Assembly: GCA_017860335.1 (NCBI GenBank)
Contig: JAFNAU010000088.1
Span: forward strand, 1-7,931
Length of the DNA stretch: 7,931 nt
Direction of reading: 5' to 3'
Source: Bacteroidota bacterium
GTDB lineage: Bacteria > Bacteroidota > Bacteroidia > Bacteroidales > Paludibacteraceae
Shown piece after piece: positions 1 to 6,756 of the stretch (the stretch's first letter is position 1; each line of letters opens with the position of its first letter). Position numbers and translations under genes: made by a program. Below the pieces are notes generated by a model. The model was not told the origin of the DNA. It made no database searches and saw only the letters and a program-made list of their open reading frames with translations.

Positions 1-285
1 AACACAATAGCTTTTATTAATTCCATTGTGTATTAGTTTGGTAGTATAAACAGGCACCTTGTGCTTCTCCCCGATTACTCCGGCTGCCCGAATGTGGTCG
101 GCATGATCGTGTGTGATAAACAGACCCCATATATTTGAAAAATCTAGGCCCATGGTGCGCAAGAAATGCCGGATAGTCCGAATTCCCATACCCGCGTCAA
201 TCAGTATCCCATATGAAGCCGTTCCAAGAAAATAACAGTTTCCACTGCTACCGCTTGCCAGACTTCTGAATCGCAATCTATCCAT
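1..285 (-). CDS. MBL-fold metallo-hydrolase, WalJ/YycJ-like (N-terminal part, runs off the left edge)
   Basis: The first 95 residues of a metallo-beta-lactamase-fold hydrolase are present; the C-terminal part lies beyond the left edge. The start is an ATG at 285-283. The sequence opens with a strand and a SLASGSSGNC segment (residues 8-17), typical of the WalJ/YycJ (VicX) branch. LIDAG follows at 28-32. The metal-binding signature is THDHADH, with H59, H61, D63 and H64 as the expected di-metal ligands. Family members are cytoplasmic hydrolases; in Gram-positives the gene sits beside the WalRK two-component system and is linked to cell-wall and DNA-repair phenotypes. That context is absent here, so the substrate is unknown. 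The family assignment is firm, while the WalJ subgroup is inferred from the N-terminal motif. No strong Shine-Dalgarno sequence precedes the ATG, which is usual in Bacteroidota. Confidence 0.88.
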   Translation of the reverse strand, partial: MDRLRFRSLASGSSGNCYFLGTASYGILIDAGMGIRTIRHFLRTMGLDFSNIWGLFITHDHADHIRAAGVIGEKHKVPVYTTKLIHNGINKSYCV

Positions 286-305
286 ATTCCTATTCAAATT
301 AGTTA

Positions 306-313
306 CAAAATTA
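306..313 (-). promoter_or_regulatory. Possible -7 box of the MBL hydrolase gene
   Basis: On the minus strand this reads TAATTTTG, a full match to the Bacteroidota -7 consensus TAnnTTTG, 20 bp upstream of the ATG at 285. No TTTG -33 element is seen at the expected distance, and the surrounding DNA is AT-rich enough to give chance matches. The implied leader would be very short. The call is weak. Confidence 0.3.
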
Positions 314-456
314 ACACAAAAAACGTAATAACATTTATATTGGAGAGGAAATATCTTTAAAAGAAACAGTTTCAAAAAAAACATTGAAAAGAAATAAAAT
401 AATCAGGTTAAAATCAACCCGGAGAGATGTATTACAGGTCGTTTTAGATGTCATTT

Positions 457-489
457 AAAAAAACGCACCCGGAAACTTTCATTTCCGGG
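457..489 (-). terminator. Intrinsic terminator of the KAS III gene
   Basis: On the minus strand, 25 bp after the KAS III stop codon, the 8-bp arms CCCGGAAA and TTTCCGGG (468-475 and 482-489) enclose a 6-nt loop. A run of seven T residues (the A run at 457-463 on the plus strand) follows after four bases. A GC-rich stem followed by a U tract is the classic Rho-independent layout. It separates this gene from the downstream MBL hydrolase gene, which therefore probably has its own promoter. Confidence 0.85.
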
Positions 490-513
490 CGACATTATAT
501 CAATAATAACCAA

Positions 514-1596
514 TTATGGCATTTTATATACAAAACTATTAATACTCATACCTGCACCAACGGAAGCAAACACTACCAAGTCACCAGTGTTGAGTTCATG
601 TCCTTCGAGCTGATTATTTATTATATAATCATACAATGTGGGCAATGTAGCTACCGACGAATTTCCTAGTTTTGAAATTGTCATTGGCATAACATTTTCG
701 GGTGCCTCAGCTATATCATAAAGTTCATACAGACGTTTTAGTATGGCGTCATCCATTTTTCCATTAGCCTGATGAATAAGCAGTTTTTTAATCTGACTGA
801 TATGCAGACCCAGTTTGTCCAGTCCGGCTTTAATGGCTTTTGGCACATTGTCGAGTGCGTACATATACAAGCGACGTCCGTTCATTTTGATAAACAGGTC
901 TTTTTGGCTGGCAAGCTCGGCATTGTATGAATAACCCATATGCAACATCTGCGCATAAAGATAAGCATCGGTACGTGCATTGTGCCCCAGTATTCCCACC
1001 GGTGTATCGCTTTCACGACCTTCGAGCACAACAGCTCCTGCCCCGTCGGCATAAATCATACTGTCGCGATCATGCGGATCTGAAATGCGTGAAAGTACCT
1101 CAGCACCAACTACAAGCACTTTTTGAGCATCACCCGAACGGATATAATAATCAGCCTGAATAACGCATTGTAACCATCCTGGACAACCAAAAAGCACATC
1201 GTATGCTACTGTAGCTGGGTTTTTTATACCCAGTTTTTGTTTCAGACGGGCTGCTAATGAGGGAACTATATCAGCTTTAATATTATCGTGCGAAGTTTCA
1301 CCAAAATTGTGGGCGAATATAATGTAATCCAGCTGTTCTTTGTCAATACCGGCTGCTTTTATCGCTTTTTGCGAAGCTATCAGCGCCAGATCGGAAGTTT
1401 TCTGATTTTCATCAGCATATCGTCGTTCGGAAATGGTTGTTATTTCCACAAATTTGTCGACTATCACTGAACCCGGAGTAGTCAGCTTTTCACCATTGGT
1501 ATCATAAAATTCATTGGAAATAAAATCATCGTTATTGATTACTTTAGGAGGTACGTAACTACCTGAGCCGGTAATTACGCTGTATAATAAACCCAT
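514..1596 (-). CDS. 3-oxoacyl-ACP synthase III family protein (FabH-like, non-canonical)
   Basis: This is a thiolase-fold condensing enzyme of the KAS III family, 360 residues from the ATG at 1596-1594. A TTG three codons upstream (1605) extends the frame, but the ATG gives the usual FabH opening, M-x(7)-GSGSYVPP. The Cys-His-Asn triad is complete: C138 in LFGCPGW, H275 in LLIHQAN and N312 in KLGNSS. The glycine-rich C-terminal SVGAGMS loop is also present. Such enzymes join an acyl-CoA to malonyl-ACP or a related acceptor in the cytoplasm. It differs from housekeeping FabH in the CoA-entry region: the usual W-I-x-x-R-T-G-I is replaced by FVEITTI, losing the Trp and Arg, and about 15 extra residues (near 30-45) precede it. 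No plsX, rpmF or acyl-carrier gene is adjacent. It is more likely a paralogue with a specialised acyl substrate than the primary FabH. The gene is monocistronic, with its own promoter and terminator. Confidence 0.88.
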   Translation of the reverse strand: MGLLYSVITGSGSYVPPKVINNDDFISNEFYDTNGEKLTTPGSVIVDKFVEITTISERRYADENQKTSDLALIASQKAIKAAGIDKEQLDYIIFAHNFGETSHDNIKADIVPSLAARLKQKLGIKNPATVAYDVLFGCPGWLQCVIQADYYIRSGDAQKVLVVGAEVLSRISDPHDRDSMIYADGAGAVVLEGRESDTPVGILGHNARTDAYLYAQMLHMGYSYNAELASQKDLFIKMNGRRLYMYALDNVPKAIKAGLDKLGLHISQIKKLLIHQANGKMDDAILKRLYELYDIAEAPENVMPMTISKLGNSSVATLPTLYDYIINNQLEGHELNTGDLVVFASVGAGMSINSFVYKMP

Positions 1597-1634
1597 AAAC
1601 TTCAAATTTATAATTAAGACTATTAAAATTTTTG

Positions 1635-1642
1635 CAAAGATA
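1635..1642 (-). promoter_or_regulatory. -7 promoter box of the KAS III gene
   Basis: On the minus strand this reads TATCTTTG, an exact match to the Bacteroidota TAnnTTTG -7 consensus. Transcription would begin a few bases downstream and give a leader of about 30 nt before the ATG at 1596. No good TTTG -33 element is seen 19-21 bp upstream, so the call rests on the -7 box and its position. Confidence 0.55.
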
Positions 1643-1814
1643 ATGAAACTAATCCTATTATTGCCTGCAGGGCTAAAAAGATTGATTTTTTTTGAGAATA
1701 CTTAGAATTATTTTCTCTCATTTGACATTTTAATTCTTTACATAAGAAAACGTTTAACTAACTTATAATGTTGTATATGAATGTTTCACATAATATTTTT
1801 TTATGTTTTTTCAG

Positions 1815-1844
1815 TTGATATGCAAAAATATCAATGTATATTTA
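1815..1844 (+). promoter_or_regulatory. Probable promoter of udk and the downstream gene block
   Basis: A TTG at 1815-1817 is followed after exactly 19 bp by TATATTTA at 1837-1844. This matches the Bacteroidota arrangement of a -33 TTTG and a -7 TAnnTTTG, with the last base of the -7 box and the first base of the -33 box off consensus. The start point would be near 1850, leaving about 38 nt before the udk ATG. It is the best candidate in this gap. Confidence 0.45.
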
Positions 1845-1888
1845 CTATTTTAGTGCTCTGAAAAAAGTTAAATTACAAATCCATACTC

Positions 1889-2506
1889 ATGCTTATAATA
1901 GGAATAGCCGGCGGCACCGGTTCAGGAAAAACCACAGTAGTACGCAAAATCTTACAACGCCTCCCAGAAGGAGAAGTAGTAATTTTACCACAAGACTCTT
2001 ATTACCGGGACAGCAGTCACCTGCCTCTCGAGGAAAGACTGGAAATCAATTTCGATCACCCCGATTCCATTGAATTCGACCTGCTGACAAAACATTTGAA
2101 AGAATTAAAAAAAGGGCATTCTGTAGAACAACCCATCTATTCATACCTCACCTGCACGCGCGCGCAGGAAACCATTCCCGTTTTTCCACGCGATGTGGTT
2201 ATTGTTGAAGGTATTCTTGTGCTTTGCAATCCTGAATTGCGTAAAATGATGGATCTGAAGGTATTCGTTGACGCCGACCCCGATGACCGCCTGATACGCG
2301 TCATCAACCGCGACATTGTAGAACGTGGCAGGTCTGTAAATAAAGTAATGGAACGCTACGAAATGACTGTTAAACCCATGCACCTGCAGTTTATTGAACC
2401 GACAAAACGATTTGCCGACTTAATAATTCCACAGGGTGGCAATAATCACATAGCTATCGATATCCTTACTAAATATATTGAAAATAATCTGAATAAAAAG
2501 CTATAA
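1889..2506 (+). CDS. udk: Uridine kinase
   Basis: This is a cytoplasmic pyrimidine-salvage enzyme that phosphorylates uridine (and usually cytidine) to the monophosphate with ATP or GTP. The 205-residue length is normal for the family. A Walker A loop GGTGSGKT lies at 8-15. The LPQDSYY motif (33-39) carries the acidic residue expected to act on the ribose hydroxyl. NFDHPDS (54-60) and QPIYSYLTCTR (81-91) form the nucleoside pocket. VIVEGIL (104-110) is the Walker B-like strand. RDIVERGR (141-148) is the lid, followed by the conserved VKPMHLQFIEPTKRFADLIIP stretch. The usual histidine of the HTR motif is cysteine here (C89), which I believe is common in Bacteroidales Udk proteins but cannot check. 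The start ATG directly opens the first strand of the P-loop fold. It is the first gene of a five-gene co-directional block. The 87-bp gap to the next gene shows no terminator. Confidence 0.95.
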   Translation: MLIIGIAGGTGSGKTTVVRKILQRLPEGEVVILPQDSYYRDSSHLPLEERLEINFDHPDSIEFDLLTKHLKELKKGHSVEQPIYSYLTCTRAQETIPVFPRDVVIVEGILVLCNPELRKMMDLKVFVDADPDDRLIRVINRDIVERGRSVNKVMERYEMTVKPMHLQFIEPTKRFADLIIPQGGNNHIAIDILTKYIENNLNKKL

Positions 2507-2593
2507 ACAATACAGCTGCTACTGAAATCCATTTTTACGACACAGTCCGGTCAGCAAATCTTTTCTGCCAGTTAAACACTAAAAAAAACGAAA

Positions 2594-3319
2594 ATGAATC
2601 CTCTGCAACAGAAACTGATGTTTATCGATATCGAAACAGTACCGTCAACGGGAACATACGCGGAACTGAACGGGGAAATGCAACACCTGTGGGATGAAAA
2701 ATTCAACCTGCTCCGAAAAAGGATGCCCGAAAAGTATCCCGAAGATTCGACACCTGCGTTCGGATATGAAACAAGCGCCGGAATTTATGCCGAATTCGGA
2801 CGGATTATCTGTATCTCGGTAGGGTTTATCTTTATAAAAAATGAAGAGATGCACTTCCGCACAAAATCATTTGCCGATGAGGATGAAGCCCGGGTGCTTC
2901 GGGATCTCAGCGCTTTGATTGAAAAATATCCCGATTATAATTTCTGCGGACATAATATTAAGGAGTTCGACATTCCCTACATCTGCCGGAGGATGCTCAT
3001 CAACAATCTGCCACTACCCATCCAACTGCAAATAAACAATCGTAAACCCTGGGAAGTTAACCTTGTTGACACGCTCGATTTCTGGAAGTTCGGCGATTAC
3101 AAGAACTTTACCTCACTGAAACTGCTCACAGCAATCTTCGGCATTCCTTCGCCAAAAGACGACATTGACGGCAGCCAGGTGGCTGAAGTTTTTTACGGGG
3201 AGAAAAATCTGCCCCGCATAGCCACCTATTGCCAGAAGGATGTACTTGCCACTGCTCAGATCTGGCTCCGGATGAACGGAAACCAGATAATAAAATCTGA
3301 AAATATACAGCACACATAA
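2594..3319 (+). CDS. DEDDy 3'-5' exonuclease, orphan B-family-polymerase exonuclease type
   Basis: This is a predicted 3'-5' exonuclease of 241 residues that resembles the proofreading domain of B-family DNA polymerases but has no polymerase domain (DNA_pol_B_exo2-like group). Exo I is FIDIETVP with D12 and E14. Exo II is CGHNIKEFDIPYI, with D126 expected to be the metal ligand. Exo III is YCQKDVLAT with Y212 and D216, the Y-x3-D spacing of the DEDDy class. All four acidic residues are present, so it should be active on single-stranded nucleic acid ends. Relatives have sometimes been labelled polysaccharide-biosynthesis proteins, which this sequence does not support. The start ATG follows an A-rich leader (TAAAAAAAACGAAA), the common initiation context in Bacteroidota. 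The stop lies 8 bp before mltF, so the two are very likely co-transcribed. The physiological substrate is unknown. Confidence 0.87.
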   Translation: MNPLQQKLMFIDIETVPSTGTYAELNGEMQHLWDEKFNLLRKRMPEKYPEDSTPAFGYETSAGIYAEFGRIICISVGFIFIKNEEMHFRTKSFADEDEARVLRDLSALIEKYPDYNFCGHNIKEFDIPYICRRMLINNLPLPIQLQINNRKPWEVNLVDTLDFWKFGDYKNFTSLKLLTAIFGIPSPKDDIDGSQVAEVFYGEKNLPRIATYCQKDVLATAQIWLRMNGNQIIKSENIQHT

Positions 3320-3327
3320 AACAGAGT

Positions 3328-4719
3328 ATGAAAGTAAGATTTTGGATTGCAATATTTATTGTTTCGGGTCTGCTGATTGGGTGTAAATTTATCACCAATA
3401 AAACCAGGCAGTCTGCTGAACCAACGGACACAGGCATTTCAAAAAATTATTTTCCAAAAGACACGCTGAAAGTTGTAACGCAATACGGTGCCACATCGTA
3501 CTTCAATTACAGAGATGAAATTCTGGGATACGATTACGAGCTGGCGCAGGATCTGGCCAATCACCTGCACTTGAAGCTGAAAGTGCAGGTTGCCAAAAAC
3601 GATGAGGAAATGACAAATTATCTGCTTTTGGGCAAAGCCGATCTGGCTATTTACACAACTTTCGAAACCAAAGCGTTGAAGAAAGTGTTTAATTTTGTTT
3701 TTCCGCATAGAGAATCTTACCTGGTACTGGTGCAAATGATGGGGCGCGATGCTGTTTCCGATCCGACAGAACTGGTAGGCAAAGAAGTCTGGGTAAAAAA
3801 TAAAAGCATTGATCACCAGAGATTACAGACTTTGAACGACGAAATCGGCGGAGGTATCATCATCAAACTCGCTAATGACACGCTGAATACCGATGACCTT
3901 ATGCTTCAGGTCGCATCCGGCAAAATAAAATATACCATTGCTTTCCGTCACAAAGCGTTACTCCAGAAAATTTTCAACCGCCAACTGGATTGCCGCATTC
4001 CGATAGGCTTCAACCAGCGTAACGGCTGGCTCACACGAAAAGGTGACCGGAGGCTGTCCGACTCCATTCAGGCCTGGAGCAAACTTGAGACTACCATGCA
4101 TCTCAGGGATAAACTTTATGGAAAATATTGGGAAAAGAATCCCTATTTCGCATTCAAAAAAATCCCGATACCACGCGGTGCCATATCGCCTTACGATGCC
4201 ATATTCAAACGTCACTCCAAACGCATAGGTTGGGACTGGCAGTTGCTGGCTGCCCTGGCCTTTGTTGAGTCGGGTTATGACAGCACCGTTGTTTCGTGGG
4301 CAGGTGCACGGGGTATCATGCAGCTAATGCCACAGACAGCTCTGAATTTCGGAGTTAGCCGGTACGAAATAGAAAATCCTGAAAAAAACATCGCTGCAGG
4401 TGTGGAATACATCAAGAGTCTGGATATGATTTACCGTAAGATAACCGACAAGGAGGAACGCATCAAATTCATTCTGGCCAGTTACAACTGCGGACCGGCA
4501 CACATCCTTGATGCTATGGCACTGGCTGAAAAATACGGAAAAAATCCCCATATCTGGTACGATAACGTGGAATACTACCTGGTGAAAAAAAGTGAACCGG
4601 AATATTACAATGACCCGGTAGTGAAATACGGCTATTTCCGGGCAAAAGAGCCCATCCGGTATGTCCCCAATGTACTCGATACCTATAATAAATATATGGG
4701 CATCCGGATTAAAAGCTGA
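3328..4719 (+). CDS. mltF: Membrane-bound lytic murein transglycosylase, MltF type (lipoprotein)
   Basis: This 463-residue protein is predicted to cleave the MurNAc-GlcNAc bond of peptidoglycan, forming 1,6-anhydroMurNAc ends, from the periplasmic face of a membrane. Residues 1-18 form a lipoprotein signal peptide ending in a lipobox LLIGC with acylated C19. No acidic export signal follows the cysteine, so surface exposure is not suggested. Residues about 46-270 form a solute-binding-protein family 3 module (YDYELAQDLA at 69-78, ADLAIYTTFE at 104-113). This is the regulatory domain of MltF, which in relatives senses muropeptides. Residues about 285-430 are the SLT domain: LAFVESGYD has catalytic E314, GIMQLMP lies at 329-335, and ASYNCGPAHI at 384-393. 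The two-domain order matches E. coli MltF, slightly shorter. It is packed 8 bp after the exonuclease gene and 33 bp before serB. Confidence 0.93.
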   Translation: MKVRFWIAIFIVSGLLIGCKFITNKTRQSAEPTDTGISKNYFPKDTLKVVTQYGATSYFNYRDEILGYDYELAQDLANHLHLKLKVQVAKNDEEMTNYLLLGKADLAIYTTFETKALKKVFNFVFPHRESYLVLVQMMGRDAVSDPTELVGKEVWVKNKSIDHQRLQTLNDEIGGGIIIKLANDTLNTDDLMLQVASGKIKYTIAFRHKALLQKIFNRQLDCRIPIGFNQRNGWLTRKGDRRLSDSIQAWSKLETTMHLRDKLYGKYWEKNPYFAFKKIPIPRGAISPYDAIFKRHSKRIGWDWQLLAALAFVESGYDSTVVSWAGARGIMQLMPQTALNFGVSRYEIENPEKNIAAGVEYIKSLDMIYRKITDKEERIKFILASYNCGPAHILDAMALAEKYGKNPHIWYDNVEYYLVKKSEPEYYNDPVVKYGYFRAKEPIRYVPNVLDTYNKYMGIRIKS

Positions 4720-4752
4720 TTGCTTTTGACTAACAGAAAATAAAAAATTATC

Positions 4753-5976
4753 ATGAACAGTGAAATAATACTTATTACCATATCCGGCGAAGACAAACCG
4801 GGAGTTACCAACGCCATTACAACTATTCTTGGCAAATACAACGCCACCATTCTGGATATTGGTCAGGCTGATATTCACCACAGCCTTTCGCTCGGGATAC
4901 TTTTTAAAACTCCCGACGACAGTAATTCGGGCAATATCCTGAAAGAGGTACTTTTCAAGTGCAACGAACTGAATATGCACGTCCGTTTCAAACCGGTGAG
5001 CGAAGAAAACTACGAGAACTGGGTGAACCGTCAGGGTAAAAGCCGCTACATTGTGACCATCCTCGGGAAAGTAATCGGTGCGCAACAACTGGCTATGGTT
5101 ACCCGCGAACTTGCTCAACAGGGGCTGAACATCGACTCCATCAAACGCCTTACAGGTCGTCCATCAATTCATGAAGAAGGAGAAAACCTCCGTTCGTGCA
5201 TCGAGTTGTCTGTGAGGGGCGAACTGAAAGATAAAAATCTGCTTTCGGAGCAGTTTATGATCCTCACCTCCCGCGAAGGCATCGATATTTCGTTTCAGAA
5301 AGATAATATATATCGCCGCAACAGGAGACTGATCTGCTTCGATATGGATTCGACGCTGATAAAAACAGAAGTCATCGACGAACTGGCGGACCGTGCCGGT
5401 GTGGGCGAACAGGTTCGCGCCATTACCGAATCGGCCATGCGAGGTGAAATTGATTTTACCGAAAGTTTCGCGCAACGGGTGGCACTGCTCAAGGGACTGG
5501 ATGTAAATGTGATGGAAGAAATAGCCAGAAATCTGCCAATCATGGAAGGAGCCGACAGGCTGATGTCCGTACTGAAAATGTGCGGCTATAAAATTGCCAT
5601 ACTTTCCGGCGGATTTACCTATTTCGGCAACTACCTGAAAAAACGATTCGACATGGATTACGTCTATGCCAACGAGCTGGAAATAGCAGACGGCAAACTT
5701 ACAGGACACTATGTGGGTGATGTGGTGGATGGAAAACGTAAAGCCGAACTGCTGAAACTGATTGCACAGGTGGAGAAAATTCAGCTGGAACAGGTGATCG
5801 CAGTGGGTGACGGAGCCAACGATCTGCCCATGCTTAACTCGGCTGGACTGGGCATTGCCTTTCATGCCAAACCCAAGGTAAAGGAAAGCGCCAGTCAGTC
5901 CATTTCCACCATCGGACTGGACGGAATTCTGTATTTCCTCGGCTTCCGGGATATACATATTGATCAGGAAATTTAA
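4753..5976 (+). CDS. serB: Phosphoserine phosphatase with two N-terminal ACT domains
   Basis: This cytoplasmic HAD-superfamily enzyme dephosphorylates O-phospho-L-serine, the last step of serine biosynthesis. At 407 residues it is longer than E. coli SerB because of a regulatory front end. Residues about 4-80 (ISGEDKPGVTNAI) and 98-180 (VTILGKVIGAQQLA) look like two ACT domains, which bind amino acids in relatives and could give serine feedback. The HAD core follows. Motif I is FDMDSTLI with nucleophile D197 and D199. The cap segment is around 205-260 (EVIDELADRAGVG). Motif II is ILSGGFTYF with S285. The motif III lysine is probably K328 in VDGKRKAELL. Motif IV is GDGANDLPML with D353 and D357. 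All catalytic residues are intact. The start ATG follows an A-rich leader, 33 bp after mltF, and the next gene begins 9 bp after the stop. Confidence 0.95.
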   Translation: MNSEIILITISGEDKPGVTNAITTILGKYNATILDIGQADIHHSLSLGILFKTPDDSNSGNILKEVLFKCNELNMHVRFKPVSEENYENWVNRQGKSRYIVTILGKVIGAQQLAMVTRELAQQGLNIDSIKRLTGRPSIHEEGENLRSCIELSVRGELKDKNLLSEQFMILTSREGIDISFQKDNIYRRNRRLICFDMDSTLIKTEVIDELADRAGVGEQVRAITESAMRGEIDFTESFAQRVALLKGLDVNVMEEIARNLPIMEGADRLMSVLKMCGYKIAILSGGFTYFGNYLKKRFDMDYVYANELEIADGKLTGHYVGDVVDGKRKAELLKLIAQVEKIQLEQVIAVGDGANDLPMLNSAGLGIAFHAKPKVKESASQSISTIGLDGILYFLGFRDIHIDQEI

Positions 5977-5985
5977 ACCATAAAG

Positions 5986-6627
5986 ATGAAAAAAGCATTA
6001 ATCATCGGCTCTACCGGTATGGTAGGCGCGGAACTTACCCGGCAACTGCTGGAAGATAACAATTACGGGGAAATAGTATCATTTGTACGGCGTGCAAGCG
6101 GAGTAAGTCATCCGAAACTGACAGAGCACATTGTTGACTTCGATAAGCCTGAAAGCTGGAAAGAACTGGTAAAGGGCGACGTGTTGTTTTCTGCCCTGGG
6201 AACGACCATAGCTAACGCCAAAACCAAAGACAACCAATACAAAGTGGACTTCACTTACCAATATGAAACTGCCAGAATGGCTTCGGAGAATGGTGTACCT
6301 GCGTATGTACTCGTTTCGTCGGCGGGGGCAAGCAGCCGCGCGGTGGCTTTCTACATAAGCATGAAAGGCGAACTCGAGGATGCCGTCAAAAAACTACCTT
6401 TTCAGTACCTGTATATTTTCCGCCCGGGACAACTGGATGGCGACCGGAAAGAAAACCGTTCCGGAGAACGTATCGCTCTGAAATTCATGTATTTCACCAA
6501 CAAACTGGGAATAGCCCGCAGATACCACCCTATCCATGCGGCACAACTGGCAAAAGCCATGATTACAGCTGCCGGAACTGCTTCGTCGGGTATCTACACG
6601 CTGGATGAAATTTTCAGGCTGAAATAG
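5986..6627 (+). CDS. Atypical short-chain dehydrogenase/NAD(P)-binding protein, TIP30-like
   Basis: This is a compact Rossmann-fold protein of 213 residues resembling the HTATIP2/TIP30 and NAD(P)H-binding atypical SDR groups. The dinucleotide-binding loop is GSTGMVG at 8-14, after the strand KALIIG. FSALGTT (68-74) is the next nucleotide-contacting segment. VLVSSAGAS (108-116) holds the candidate catalytic serine. YISMK gives Y123 and K127, so the S-Y-x3-K arrangement of active SDR enzymes appears intact. FRPGQLDGDR (145-154) matches the substrate-side loop seen in the group. The protein is probably a cytoplasmic oxidoreductase or reductase-like sensor; the substrate cannot be read from sequence. 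It starts 9 bp after serB and is the last gene of the block, ahead of a strong inverted repeat. A role tied to serine metabolism would be a guess from location only. Confidence 0.82.
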   Translation: MKKALIIGSTGMVGAELTRQLLEDNNYGEIVSFVRRASGVSHPKLTEHIVDFDKPESWKELVKGDVLFSALGTTIANAKTKDNQYKVDFTYQYETARMASENGVPAYVLVSSAGASSRAVAFYISMKGELEDAVKKLPFQYLYIFRPGQLDGDRKENRSGERIALKFMYFTNKLGIARRYHPIHAAQLAKAMITAAGTASSGIYTLDEIFRLK

Positions 6628-6684
6628 CTGCAAGCTGCGCCAAACACTTGTAGACTAGAACAGAAATACTACATTAACAAAAGA

Positions 6685-6722
6685 ACTCCGTAGATAAAGT
6701 CAAATGACTTTATCTACGGAGT
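6685..6722. terminator. Perfect 18-bp inverted repeat between convergent genes, likely bidirectional terminator
   Basis: The arms at 6685-6702 and 6705-6722 are exact reverse complements around a 2-base centre (ACTCCGTAGATAAAGTCA then TGACTTTATCTACGGAGT). They lie 57 bp after the SDR stop and 34 bp after the TPR stop on the other strand, where a shared terminator is expected. The downstream T content is modest: GATTTTATTT about 12 bases past the stem on plus, and CTTTTG directly past it on minus. The stem is therefore long for a textbook U-tract terminator, though the position supports this role. Confidence 0.7.
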
Positions 6723-6756
6723 AATAATCTGTTGATTTTATTTCACCTGAAAAATA

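Larger units (their letters stand above)
1597..1888. other. Divergent AT-rich intergenic region between KAS III and udk
   Basis: This 292-bp region lies between divergently transcribed genes. It holds the KAS III promoter on the left and a likely udk promoter on the right. The middle (about 1680-1810) is very AT-rich, with T runs. I see no convincing open reading frame, RNA gene or riboswitch-like fold. A CCTGCAGG palindrome at 1664-1671 has no evident role. Confidence 0.6.

Noticed and set aside
448..669. 73-residue plus-strand frame overlapping the end of the KAS III gene
   Set aside because: It is antisense to the well-supported KAS III gene and its terminator hairpin, and shows no family motif or leader.
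1597..1605. TTG start extending the KAS III protein by three residues
   Set aside because: The ATG at 1596-1594 gives the usual FabH N-terminus, and no Shine-Dalgarno sequence supports the TTG.
1664..1671. CCTGCAGG palindrome in the divergent intergenic region
   Set aside because: It is only 8 bp, has no loop or adjoining T tract and is not repeated. It is probably chance.
2507..2593. Possible terminator or promoter between udk and the exonuclease gene
   Set aside because: No stable GC-rich stem followed by a T run and no TAnnTTTG box were found. Read-through is the simpler view.
4324..5118. Long minus-strand open frames opposite mltF and serB (4324-5118 and 5164-5958)
   Set aside because: Each is 264 residues but lies wholly antisense to genes with intact catalytic motifs. 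The translations have no recognisable domain and look like shadow frames.
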